Below, in pieces: positions 1 through 9,000 of a DNA stretch of 64,000 nt (the stretch's first letter is position 1; each line of letters begins with the position of its first letter). Source of the stretch: Bacteroidota bacterium (lineage in GTDB: Bacteria; Bacteroidota; Bacteroidia; Flavobacteriales; Weeksellaceae); assembly GCA_023399595.1 (NCBI GenBank), contig JAEWOR010000034.1, positions 1 to 64,000 on the forward strand. Direction: 5' to 3'. Made by a program: the position numbers and the translations under genes. Under the pieces are notes generated by a model. The model made no database searches and had not been told where the DNA came from. It saw only the letters and a list, made by a program, of their open reading frames with translations.

Positions 1-434
1 AAAATTTTATTGTAACTTGCTTTCAGGTTGTTCATATTATTTAACTAACTGGTAATTAATTAAATATACAAAATATTCTATTTTGGAACAACCTTTTTAT
101 ATTACTCTTACAAATGCACTACGGGTATTAACTATATTTATACAGCGAACAATAAAAAAAAAAGGAAATAAAATCTAAATACTTTTTATGGACAGGGATT
201 ATCTGCTTAATAACCAGTTTATTAATCCTATTTTCCATTCTTTACATCAAGAAAACTAGAAAAAAAAATAAAATTTTAGAAAAAAATATACAAGAAATTC
301 TACAAAAAGACGTATAATTGCACTCGCAAACAGTTAACAAACACTGCTCAAAATTTTGTTAAATTTTTAAAACAATGCAAATCAGGGTTTTAAATTAAAC
401 AAAGCAAAAAAAATAAAAAAAGTTGCAAAAATAT
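1..434. other. AT-rich region upstream of rpsT, no supported gene
   Basis: I see no gene here that I can support. A plus-strand frame open from about 156 to 317 encodes a hydrophobic stretch followed by a Lys-rich tail, ending just before the rpsT promoter region. It has no ATG, GTG or TTG in a sensible place, so I do not call it. Confidence 0.5.
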
Positions 435-464
435 TTTGAGGTTTAAAAAAAAGTTATATCTTTG
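435..464 (+). promoter_or_regulatory. rpsT promoter
   Basis: A Bacteroidota-type promoter: TTTG at 435-438, an 18-nt spacer, and TATCTTTG (TAnnTTTG -7 consensus) at 457-464, about 35 nt before the rpsT start. Confidence 0.75.
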
Positions 465-498
465 CAACCACATTTGAAACAGTAACGGTAAAGTAGCT

Positions 499-753
499 AT
501 GGCAAATCATAAATCAGCAATAAAGAGAATTAGACAAAACGAAGTTAGAAGAGCTCGTAACAGATACTATCACAAAACTGCTAGATCAGCAATGAAAGTA
601 TTAAGAAATGAAGATGATAAAAAAGTAGCTTCTGAACAACTTCCTAAAGTAATCTCTATGTTGGATAAATTGGTTAAAAAAAATATTATCCACAAAAATA
701 AGGCATCAAACCTTAAAAGTAAATTAACAAAACACGTTAATAAAATAGCGTAA
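499..753 (+). CDS. rpsT: 30S ribosomal protein S20
   Basis: This 84-residue, strongly basic protein starts MANHKSAIKRIRQNE and carries the S20 pattern of Lys/Arg-rich helices that bind the 5' domain of 16S rRNA. Its length matches the family. It lies just upstream of tRNA-Glu and has its own -7 box at 457-464. It is host housekeeping sequence and marks the left chromosomal flank of the prophage. Confidence 0.97.
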   Translation: MANHKSAIKRIRQNEVRRARNRYYHKTARSAMKVLRNEDDKKVASEQLPKVISMLDKLVKKNIIHKNKASNLKSKLTKHVNKIA

Positions 754-761
754 AAATAGTT

Positions 762-833
762 GGCCCGTTCGTCTATCGGTTAGGACCTCAGATTTTCATT
801 CTGGTAAGAGGGGTTCGATTCCCCTACGGGCTA
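762..833 (+). tRNA. tRNA-Glu (anticodon TTC)
   Basis: A 72-nt cloverleaf. The 7-bp acceptor stem is GGCCCGT with ACGGGCT. The anticodon loop TTTTCAT gives TTC (Glu). The T arm is GGGG-TTCGATT-CCCC. CCA is not encoded. The gene is intact even though a prophage is integrated in its 3' end, because the attachment core reproduces the end of the tRNA. Confidence 0.96.
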
Positions 834-837
834 CAAA
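818..837 (+). repeat. attL core (left copy of the 20-bp direct repeat)
   Basis: Twenty bases from the T-arm and acceptor end of tRNA-Glu (attcccctacgggctacaaa) recur exactly at 46295-46314. The base before (g versus t) and the base after (g versus a) differ, so the identity is exactly 20 bp. A tRNA 3' end next to a tyrosine recombinase gene is the classical integration site. Confidence 0.93.
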
Positions 838-854
838 GGAATCAATTACAATGA

Positions 855-884
855 AAAGGAAAGTGTTATCACTTTCCTTTTTCC
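855..884 (+). terminator. Rho-independent terminator after tRNA-Glu
   Basis: A perfect 11-bp stem (855-865 with 870-880), a TTAT loop and a T-rich tail. It lies inside the prophage end, so the phage supplies a terminator for the tRNA transcript. Confidence 0.85.
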
Positions 885-932
885 CTTTTAAATAAGGAGT
901 TTTCAAGGACTGTACTAAAATTGTATAGACTT

Positions 933-2105
933 ATGAAAACATTAAAAAAATCCATTTTTTCCACCAAAGTTTCCACCAAAAATATTTTCGTGGAAATTAA
1001 TACAAGTTTTACGTTAAGAGATAAACCAGATAGGCACGGTAAACATATTGTCTATCTTCTAATTACGCAGAAGTATCAAAAGGAAAGAATTAATACTCAA
1101 ATCAAAGTTGATAAGCAACTTTGGAAAAATAACCGTGTCTTAAACTCTCATGAAGAGGCACGAGATATTAATCTTCAGCTTGGAACCATTGAGGCGAAGG
1201 TTAATAAAATTAAAGTTCATTACCGACTTTCGGAGCTAAGTCTCACCATTGAAAAACTGATACACGAATTCCAAAGTGATACTCCCGACTTTGATTTTAT
1301 TTCATTTTTTAGAAACCAACTGGAGCAGCAAGACTTTAAGCCTAAAACATATGCTTGCCAAAAATCTATTTTGAATAAGCTAGAAGAATTTAAACCGGTT
1401 ATATCTTTTCACGATATAGATAATTCTTTTTTCTTGGCTTATAGAAAGCACCTAAAAACGAAATACAAAAATAGTTACAATACTATTATAAGTAATGTAA
1501 AAACAGTGAAAAAGTATTTACGACTAGCCGAGGACCACGGAATTAAATTAGGTATTGAAAGTAATAAAATAAAACGTGAAAAATTCAAACCTAGAATTAT
1601 TTACTTACTCCCTCAAGAAGTTGCTTTGCTAAAAAAATATTTTACAAGTGAATATTTAAACCCAGTGCATAGGCTTCCTCTTGCTTATTTCTTAACCTCT
1701 TGTTATACTGGAATGCGAATTTCAGATTTACAGGCTTATAAAGATCAACTTCCAAAAAATATAATTTCATTTGAACAGGTGAAAACCGATAATACCCAAT
1801 TTATGAAATTAAACACAGAGATTAGGAAGCTCCTAGAATCGGTTCCAGAGTTTTTTACAGAAACATTATCCGATCAAAAAATAAATAAACATCTTAAAAC
1901 AATAGCGGGAATATGTAAAGTTGATAAGCATATTACTATGCATGTAGGCAGGCATACCTTTGCTACAACCTATGTTAGAAATAACGGGAATGTTTTTAGA
2001 TTAAAAAACCTTCTTGGTCATGATGACATAAAAACAACTATGCAATATGTCCATTTGATAGAAAATGAAGAAATGGAAGGCCTAGATGACTTAATTACTT
2101 ATTAA
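933..2105 (+). CDS. int: Tyrosine recombinase, prophage integrase
   Basis: This 390-residue site-specific recombinase would catalyse integration and excision at tRNA-Glu. An N-terminal arm-binding region and a SAM-like core-binding domain (about 100-205) precede the catalytic domain. The catalytic set is visible: Arg262 in TGMRISDL, Lys284 in VKTD, His337 and Arg340 in HVGRHTF, His363 in LLGHDD, and nucleophile Tyr372 in TMQYVHL. I start it at the ATG at 933; a TTG 12 nt upstream is in frame but less likely. It reads inward from attL and ends at a strong terminator. Confidence 0.95.
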   Translation: MKTLKKSIFSTKVSTKNIFVEINTSFTLRDKPDRHGKHIVYLLITQKYQKERINTQIKVDKQLWKNNRVLNSHEEARDINLQLGTIEAKVNKIKVHYRLSELSLTIEKLIHEFQSDTPDFDFISFFRNQLEQQDFKPKTYACQKSILNKLEEFKPVISFHDIDNSFFLAYRKHLKTKYKNSYNTIISNVKTVKKYLRLAEDHGIKLGIESNKIKREKFKPRIIYLLPQEVALLKKYFTSEYLNPVHRLPLAYFLTSCYTGMRISDLQAYKDQLPKNIISFEQVKTDNTQFMKLNTEIRKLLESVPEFFTETLSDQKINKHLKTIAGICKVDKHITMHVGRHTFATTYVRNNGNVFRLKNLLGHDDIKTTMQYVHLIENEEMEGLDDLITY

Positions 2106-2111
2106 AAAAAG

Positions 2112-2138
2112 CTCCAACTAAATTAAGTTGGAGTTTTT
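2112..2138. terminator. Terminator between int and the tail genes
   Basis: An 8-bp stem CTCCAACT/AGTTGGAG (2112-2119, 2126-2133), with T5 on the plus side and A7 on the other, so it can serve both strands. The same stem sequence recurs in the terminator at 6013-6040. Confidence 0.8.
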
Positions 2139-2190
2139 CACACGTTTAAAGTTTTGAACTGTGCAAAACTATGTAAGTTTGTAAGAAGTC

Positions 2191-4056
2191 TTATGTGGTG
2201 GTTTCTGTAGTGATTTCTATATTGTAAGTACCTTCTTCTAAATCTTTAGTCCATCCAGTAATAATATGCTGCTTATTATAACAAGATATTTCGTCTTTTA
2301 TTCCTACATTTAATTCTTCTGCTTTAATATAAAACTTCCAAACATACTGAACACCAAATACTCTACGGCGTAACCATTTGAACCAATTAGAGAAGAATAA
2401 ATCCGGAAAAATTATTCTTTTATCAAAAGTAGCGTTATTTTGCCCATTAGCATCTAGTCCTTCATAATTAACAAGGGCAATGCAATCTGTCGAATCTTTT
2501 TTTATCCACGCAGTATTATGAGAGAATGTTTTAGGCTTACCTGTAGGAACTGCATATCCATTAAATTCAATAACGGTTGTATCTTCTACTCCTTCTTTGT
2601 TTAAAAAAGCTCCTTCATTATCATAATACATAAAGTTTAACTTCTCATCATTATCTAGTTCTGTTCCTCTTATTAGATAAGATCTTTTGGTTAAAAGATT
2701 TCTTTTTGGTGATTTCACTTCAAAATGTTCACACTTTTTAGGATTTACAACATCTTTTTCTCCGAGTTTATTCATCCAAACAACATTATCAATAATAGTA
2801 TAATCATAATTAAGGAAATTACGCCAAAAATTAATAAAATCTCCCCAGGTAATATCTGGAACTGCTCTTGATAAATCTATTTCGTTGGGATTGGTAACAA
2901 AGCCACTCTCATCCCCCAATGAATCGTTATTAATATCTTCCAAAGCATTAGATGTTACTAATAAATCTACTAAAGGAACTCCATCCCTTTTCAACTGATC
3001 ACAGTAGAATGTTAAAGTAGAATTATCATCTGAAACATAAAAATCTAAATTTAATTTTATGGTTTCAAAGGAAAAAGAATCTGTATTGGACGGAAACACC
3101 TTACTCCATATTAATACATTATTACAGAAAATTTTATAAGTGGCTGGTTGGTACCAAAATTTTGTTATTCGTATATCTCCATTAATTTTATAAGTTCCTT
3201 TTTTGGGTAAAGTAAGGTTTTTATTATAGATGGCAAACTGTGCTTGAAAAGTTCGTATACTTCCAATAAAAGGTCTCTTATAACTTATTATATGCAAACT
3301 ATCATACTGAGAAGAATTAAAATTAAAACCAAATCTTTGCTGTTTTTTGGATGTAAAATAATTGGTTCCTGAGAATATCCATTTTTTCTGTAGCATGGGA
3401 TCTGTTAGAATATCCCCTTTTAACTGCAATCCTGCGTCTAAGAAACCAGCCTTTAATAAATAAATTGGGTGAGGACATGGATGAATAATATTCTGATTAA
3501 AAATATTGCCATTTCCATCAATATAATTTCTTAGCATTTCTGTACCCGCAGGATTCAAATCATTATAATAACCATTAAAAGCGTCCCAAACTTCATTATC
3601 TGGAGTAAACTTTGTGGTGTGCATTCTTGGGAAATTATAATTAACCTGAGGATATTGTTTCCCACAAACTTCTCTTGCATGAATATGAATATCTGTAACC
3701 GAAAACTTAAGCAATGGTAATTCTGATAATTTTTTATTCCAATTTGGTAAATCTTCAAAACCAAAATCTATTTGACCTGTCAAATATTTACCTTCAATAC
3801 TTTCAATAAACAATGTTGCTTTATGTAATTTGTTTTCAAAAAGCAATGTTCCTTCTATTTTACCATTAAGATTATAATATTCGTGGCTTCCGTAATCTCC
3901 AAATGCTGTTTTAAATTCTTCATCCATATATATCTCGAAAGGAAACATATATTTAGAGAAAACTTTATCATTGGTTCTTGAATTGTTTTCTTGAACAGAA
4001 ATTTTTTGTTTGCTCAGATCAAGAATTTTTTCACCAGAAAAAAACTTTATTTCCAT
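2191..4056 (-). CDS. Phage tail-associated structural protein, probable baseplate hub
   Basis: A 621-residue protein with no signal peptide, last in the late structural region and downstream of the tape measure. Position and size fit the tail-tip or baseplate hub protein (Tal-like) found after the tape measure in many siphophages, but I see no motif that proves it. It is rich in aromatic residues and Asn, as phage beta-structure proteins are. The ATG overlaps the preceding gene's stop by one base (4056), so the two are translationally coupled. Alternative: a minor tail protein of unknown role. Confidence 0.55.
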   Translation of the reverse strand: MEIKFFSGEKILDLSKQKISVQENNSRTNDKVFSKYMFPFEIYMDEEFKTAFGDYGSHEYYNLNGKIEGTLLFENKLHKATLFIESIEGKYLTGQIDFGFEDLPNWNKKLSELPLLKFSVTDIHIHAREVCGKQYPQVNYNFPRMHTTKFTPDNEVWDAFNGYYNDLNPAGTEMLRNYIDGNGNIFNQNIIHPCPHPIYLLKAGFLDAGLQLKGDILTDPMLQKKWIFSGTNYFTSKKQQRFGFNFNSSQYDSLHIISYKRPFIGSIRTFQAQFAIYNKNLTLPKKGTYKINGDIRITKFWYQPATYKIFCNNVLIWSKVFPSNTDSFSFETIKLNLDFYVSDDNSTLTFYCDQLKRDGVPLVDLLVTSNALEDINNDSLGDESGFVTNPNEIDLSRAVPDITWGDFINFWRNFLNYDYTIIDNVVWMNKLGEKDVVNPKKCEHFEVKSPKRNLLTKRSYLIRGTELDNDEKLNFMYYDNEGAFLNKEGVEDTTVIEFNGYAVPTGKPKTFSHNTAWIKKDSTDCIALVNYEGLDANGQNNATFDKRIIFPDLFFSNWFKWLRRRVFGVQYVWKFYIKAEELNVGIKDEISCYNKQHIITGWTKDLEEGTYNIEITTETTT

Positions 4057-5957
4057 TATTCTACAATTAAAAATTCTAAATCTCTATCTAATAATTCATC
4101 TGTTGAATCTTGTAAAATTATTTTTTGTGTAGTTGCAAAACACCTGTAAACAACATCTCCTATTTTAACATAACACAATAAACTTTCTACAATTTTATTT
4201 ATTAAATCTAATTCGTTTTTCATGAAAAAACCTGTATTAATTGAAAGTGTTTTCACTTTTGTTAAATCATATTTTTCGTTTTGAGATTTGAAAATATTTT
4301 TGGCATAAATATGATTAAAATCATTAGTTATTTTAAACTCTCCAGTTAGAGTAAACCAATCTGGCACTAAATTGTTGTTTTCGAAATGCAAATGAATTTT
4401 AGAGTATTGATTTGGAAACTCATAATATTTTACTGTGGTAGAACCAAAAGAAACAGAATCTATATTATTAGTATCTTCTATTTTTCTTAGATATACGGTA
4501 TTTTTATTTAATAATGCGTTAAAAAAAACAGATTTTTGGTTTCTTTTTCTGTATATAAAATCACTTAATAAAGGGAAAGATAAAGGTTTTTTTCCTGGTA
4601 GGCATTTAACACCTAATAATGATTCTGTATATTTTACTTGATAATCTGAATTTAATTCTTCTGCAAGAATATCTACATTAATTCTTTTATAAATTTCTGT
4701 ATTGTTTGGTAAGTCGAAATAATGTCCTTTATATTTTGGAAATAAATTGTGTACTTTTTCGCCAAAGTTAAACTCTGCTTTGTTATTGGAATAGGGCATA
4801 AAATATACATTTTCTTTTTGTGTAGTTTTCCCTAAAACAACATAAGTAGAAGTAACGGTAATTCTAACATATACAGATTCATTTACTATTTTAACAAAGG
4901 TGATAGGCGGTAAGTCTAGACAAAAATCATTATCAAAATCTGGCATAAAATTTATAAAAGAAATCACTAATAAATCAACACTTATTATAATGGTTTTAGC
5001 ATCATAAGATATTACAATTTCACCGCTGTACGCTCCTCCTGCAATAGCATTTGAATTTACGGTGGTTATCGAAATTGTTTTAGAGGTATTTCCCGAATTT
5101 TCTGATAGCGTAATCCAATACGGAGCCGATATTGTGAAATTTTTATTTTCTGGATTTGTTATACTAAATGATGAACTAGCGGTTTGAGATGTTGATTTAT
5201 AGATAGTAAATGAGATATTGGATTTATCTACGATTAAGTCTCCAGAATCTATAATTACTAATCTTATATTGAATAATTCAACAACAGACTGCCCTTTATT
5301 CAACTTACCTTGAATATTCACGGTGCCATGAGTTGGCAGGTTTGGATTAGTGGCAATATCTAAACTCTCTAAATTAAAAGAAGTTGTAAACCCTGATTTT
5401 TCGATAAAATATTGAGCTTTAAAATCTAAACTATTTAAACCAGTATTATTCAAAATCTGAACAACAGTATCGCCAGATAAAACCCCCGTTTGCCTATTAA
5501 AAACAACATTGTATTGGCTTTTATCAACGCTTATAGAAACCAAAGCATTATTAATAATACTTAAAGATATTAAGTATGATATTGTAGAATACGCTGTTGT
5601 CCCATCAAAGGAATTAAAATATATTTCTGCGGAATAATTCCCATCTGGCAACGTATCAACTCCCACTAAAACAGGCGTTAGTGTTTTGGAATTGGTAGTG
5701 CCTACCGTTATATTATCTCCACTTACGGAAGCCCCCGTTAAATTCAACCAAGACATTCCCTGTTGAGGATAAACAATTTCCCATTTTATAACAGGATTAC
5801 TAATTAGTTGTTTACTTAATGCTAAAGTAAAAGGTGCTAAAACAGGAGGATCTTGTAAAGCACTCCAAGAAACATTTTGCTGAAATGTATTTGTATATAA
5901 CTCAAAGAATGGATCCTGATTACCTCCATCTGGCGGAACAATAATATCTACTGGCAT
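4056..5957 (-). CDS. Distal tail protein with BACON/Ig-like domains
   Basis: A 633-residue structural protein. Two segments look like BACON-type Ig domains: about 58-115 (WLNLTG ... NYSAEIYF) and about 278-330 (PYWITLSENSG ... GGAYSGEIVISY). Both have the Trp-hydrophobic-Ser/Gly start and the closing G-x-I-x-I strand. BACON domains in Bacteroidota proteins and phages are thought to bind glycans or mucin, so a role in surface adhesion is inferred. The C-terminal 300 residues are unrecognised. It is transcribed from late promoter P1 and coupled to the next gene. Confidence 0.55.
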   Translation of the reverse strand: MPVDIIVPPDGGNQDPFFELYTNTFQQNVSWSALQDPPVLAPFTLALSKQLISNPVIKWEIVYPQQGMSWLNLTGASVSGDNITVGTTNSKTLTPVLVGVDTLPDGNYSAEIYFNSFDGTTAYSTISYLISLSIINNALVSISVDKSQYNVVFNRQTGVLSGDTVVQILNNTGLNSLDFKAQYFIEKSGFTTSFNLESLDIATNPNLPTHGTVNIQGKLNKGQSVVELFNIRLVIIDSGDLIVDKSNISFTIYKSTSQTASSSFSITNPENKNFTISAPYWITLSENSGNTSKTISITTVNSNAIAGGAYSGEIVISYDAKTIIISVDLLVISFINFMPDFDNDFCLDLPPITFVKIVNESVYVRITVTSTYVVLGKTTQKENVYFMPYSNNKAEFNFGEKVHNLFPKYKGHYFDLPNNTEIYKRINVDILAEELNSDYQVKYTESLLGVKCLPGKKPLSFPLLSDFIYRKRNQKSVFFNALLNKNTVYLRKIEDTNNIDSVSFGSTTVKYYEFPNQYSKIHLHFENNNLVPDWFTLTGEFKITNDFNHIYAKNIFKSQNEKYDLTKVKTLSINTGFFMKNELDLINKIVESLLCYVKIGDVVYRCFATTQKIILQDSTDELLDRDLEFLIVE

Positions 5958-5968
5958 TATTTTTTTTA

Positions 5969-6006
5969 CGAAAATATTACCCTACACAAAAAAAAATTGT
6001 GACGCA
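5969..6006 (-). promoter_or_regulatory. Late promoter P1
   Basis: On the minus strand TGCGTCACAA (6006-5997) is followed by exactly 20 nt and then TATTTTCG (5976-5969), 11 nt before the ATG at 5957. It directly follows the tape-measure terminator. One of six copies of this module. Confidence 0.75.
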
Positions 6007-6012
6007 AAGAAA

Positions 6013-6040
6013 AACTCCAACTATAAATTTAGTTGGAGTT
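6013..6040 (-). terminator. Terminator of the tape-measure gene
   Basis: A hairpin with 10-bp arms AACTCCAACT/AGTTGGAGTT and a T-rich tail on both strands. On the minus strand it lies between the tape-measure stop (6047) and late promoter P1. Confidence 0.85.
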
Positions 6041-6046
6041 TTTTAT

Positions 6047-9000
6047 TTAATGCTTGTTTTTATTTATAAGTTTTTGGTTTTCATCTAGCATATCCTGCAT
6101 TTCTTTTCCGTTGCGAGCAGATTTTACAAAATAAGCAGCTAAACCGTTTTCTTTAATATCCTTCATTACACTGGTGTATTCACCGAGTACATTCATCATT
6201 TTCAGTATTACTTCATCATTATTCCCCGATGTTGGTGTTTTTTCCGGAACTGTATTAAAGCCACTTTCAAATCCTTTAGCTCTAGCATTTGCGGAATATA
6301 TAGCGGATTTAAGTTCGGGTGAATAGCTAGTCCACGTTGGTGAATCTATAACCATTTCCACTCCATTTTCACCTGCTATAAAATGCGTTGGCCTATCCAC
6401 CAAGCCACTTCTTAATCCTCTTCTACGAACATTAAAACGTTTACCATCTTGTTGCCTTTGTATTGGGTATTCGTCGCCCATTGTATTAAATCCTTCCTCG
6501 TAACCTGTAGATTCTGGAAGTGGAGCACTTGCAATTGTAGCAATTTGTAAAGCTCCCATTGCTCCTGCCACTACCATCATTGCTAAACCTAAAGGCATAA
6601 ACGGCTGTGTATTAGCCGCATTAATAATCGCCATTGCAGTGCCAGCAATAGCTTGAGAAATTTGCATAGCCCTTTGTCTTTTAGCTGCTTTAACTTCTAA
6701 TTCTGCTTTTTTCTTATCTAACTCTTGGTCAAGTTTTAAGGTTTCACGCTTATATGTTTCTTGATTAATAACGCCTGTATCAAGTTGGTTCTTTAATCTT
6801 TTTTTCTTACTATCAGTATTCTTTTGATAAGTTGCTAATTGTTTTTTTTCATTGGCTTCTACATAAGCATAATAGGTAGAAAAGGCAGATGATAAGGCAG
6901 AAATAGCCATTTTCATTGAGCCCAACATATCAGTACCATTCTGGATATTGGCATAAAGACTTTCCCAATCATCACGAGTAAAGCCTAATAAATCAGCATC
7001 CCCTTTGCCTAATTTATCTTCAATACTTTTTTCACCTTTTTTATCCTCTCCTTTTTTAGTTGCATTTAATTCGGCAAGTTTATTTTTTGCTTCATCAATA
7101 AATTTTAAAACTTCTTTACGTTGCTCTGGTGTTAGAGTAGAAGACATATCTTTTTCTACTTGTTGATACATAGCAAGTAAAGATTGCATATGAGCTATTT
7201 GAGCTTGTAATTCCTGCTGATGATAAACTTTCTGTAAGGCTTGTTTCCCATCTTCCCAAGTTTTAATTTGTGTTATTTCATTGCTTTTTAGCCTATCTTT
7301 TAAACCTGCTTTTAAGGCTTCTAAATTTTCATATTGTGCAAATTCTTCGTTATATTGCCTTTGCAACTCTCCGAGTTCACTTTGGTGAGCTTCCTGTGAT
7401 TTTTTAAATTCTTCTGTCTTATACTTATAATCTAACGTTTCTTTTTTCTTTGCGAAAACTTCCGCACGAGAAATTTTCAACAATTCAAGCTCTGCATTAT
7501 TTGCTTCCCAAGAAGCTCTTAATTCTTCAAAAAACAATTTATCATCACCTTTTGCTTTTGCTATTTGTTCGTCTATTTTACCAAAAGATGATTGTTGAAC
7601 TTTCTTTTTATCAATTTCTGCCAATCGGCGTTGTTCTTGCAGATTCAAAGCTGCTAATTCTTTTTCAAAGCCTTCGTTCATGGCTTCAATTTTAGCGTCT
7701 TCTATATCTAATTCTATTTGTCTTGCTAATTGTTCTGCAGTTTCCCCGTCTTTTACACGTTGATCCATAATATCCTTCCATTTTTCCGCTTCACGTTTTT
7801 TATCTCTAGCGGTTTTGGCTTCATCTTTTTTGCCAGCATCATCGCCACCAAAGTCTTTTTTATAGTTGCCGTTTCCAGATGCATCAATGCTATTTTCAAT
7901 ACCTAAGTAACCATTTAATTCTGCTTCTAGTTCTTTTTTCTTTGCTCCCTTTGCTGTTTTTAACAATTCAGTTATCTCCGTAACTCTTTTCTTTTCTTCA
8001 CCATTTATTTTATTAAGTAAAGCGTTATTTGCAGCTAATTTGTTCAATACTTCAACTCCTTTATTGTGCTCTGCAAATGAACCAAACATATAAACTGCAG
8101 AATTTCCTCGTTCTTTATCATAAGAGTATTTTTTACGAAGTTCGTTTCTATCATCTTGTTCTTTTTGTCTATTTGCGCTACCTTTTATATAATCAATTTT
8201 TAGTTTTTCATTTTCTTGATAAATTGATTGTTTTGCAGAGGCTCTTGCTTTGGCAATTGCAGTAATCTCTACTTGCCTTGCTAGGTCTGAATACACTTGA
8301 ACTAAACTTTGTGTAGCTCTATATTCTTTATCTACAGTATTCATAAATTCTGGGTGAATTTTGATTAACTGCTCATAAGCTCTTTTTCTTAATTCTTGCG
8401 TAGCATTTTCGTCTTTTATCACACCAATAAGTCCGTCTACACTATTTTTATATTTTTCAACAGCATCTTTACCACTTTGTAGGTTTTCTTTTTGCATTGT
8501 TTGATATTGGTGTAGTTTTTCATAATGAATTTTTGCTGCTTCCGTGGCTTCGTCATTGCGCTTTTTTAGAATATAAAAAGCACTTGATAATAAAGTAACA
8601 ACCGTTAAAACAGCTCCAATAGGATTAGCAGCTAAAGTGGCTGAAAAACCTTTCATTGCAAAGTTAGCAGCCACAGTATTTCCTGTAAGAAAAGAATATC
8701 CTGCACCTAACAACCAAATACTAGCTCTAAAAATAGTTATTAGCCCATTGGAAATTGCTGTTGTGGCTGCCATTGCCCTTTGCGCTGCCTCCACAGCGAG
8801 AGTTCTTAGTAAAGTCTCTTTCATTAGAGTATTGTAAACAGCAATTGCCAAATTATAGGAAATAACAAGACTAATTAAAAAGGATAAAACCCTTGTAAAG
8901 TCTAGTACTGTTTTTCCAAAAGCTCCTAGCTTGCTCTCCGCATCTTTACTAACTCCTACAAATAAGGAGAACCCAGTAATTAATTTATCTAATCCTTTGG

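Noticed and set aside
156..317. Small hydrophobic frame upstream of rpsT
   Set aside because: No usable start codon and directly before the rpsT promoter; could be the end of a decayed gene.
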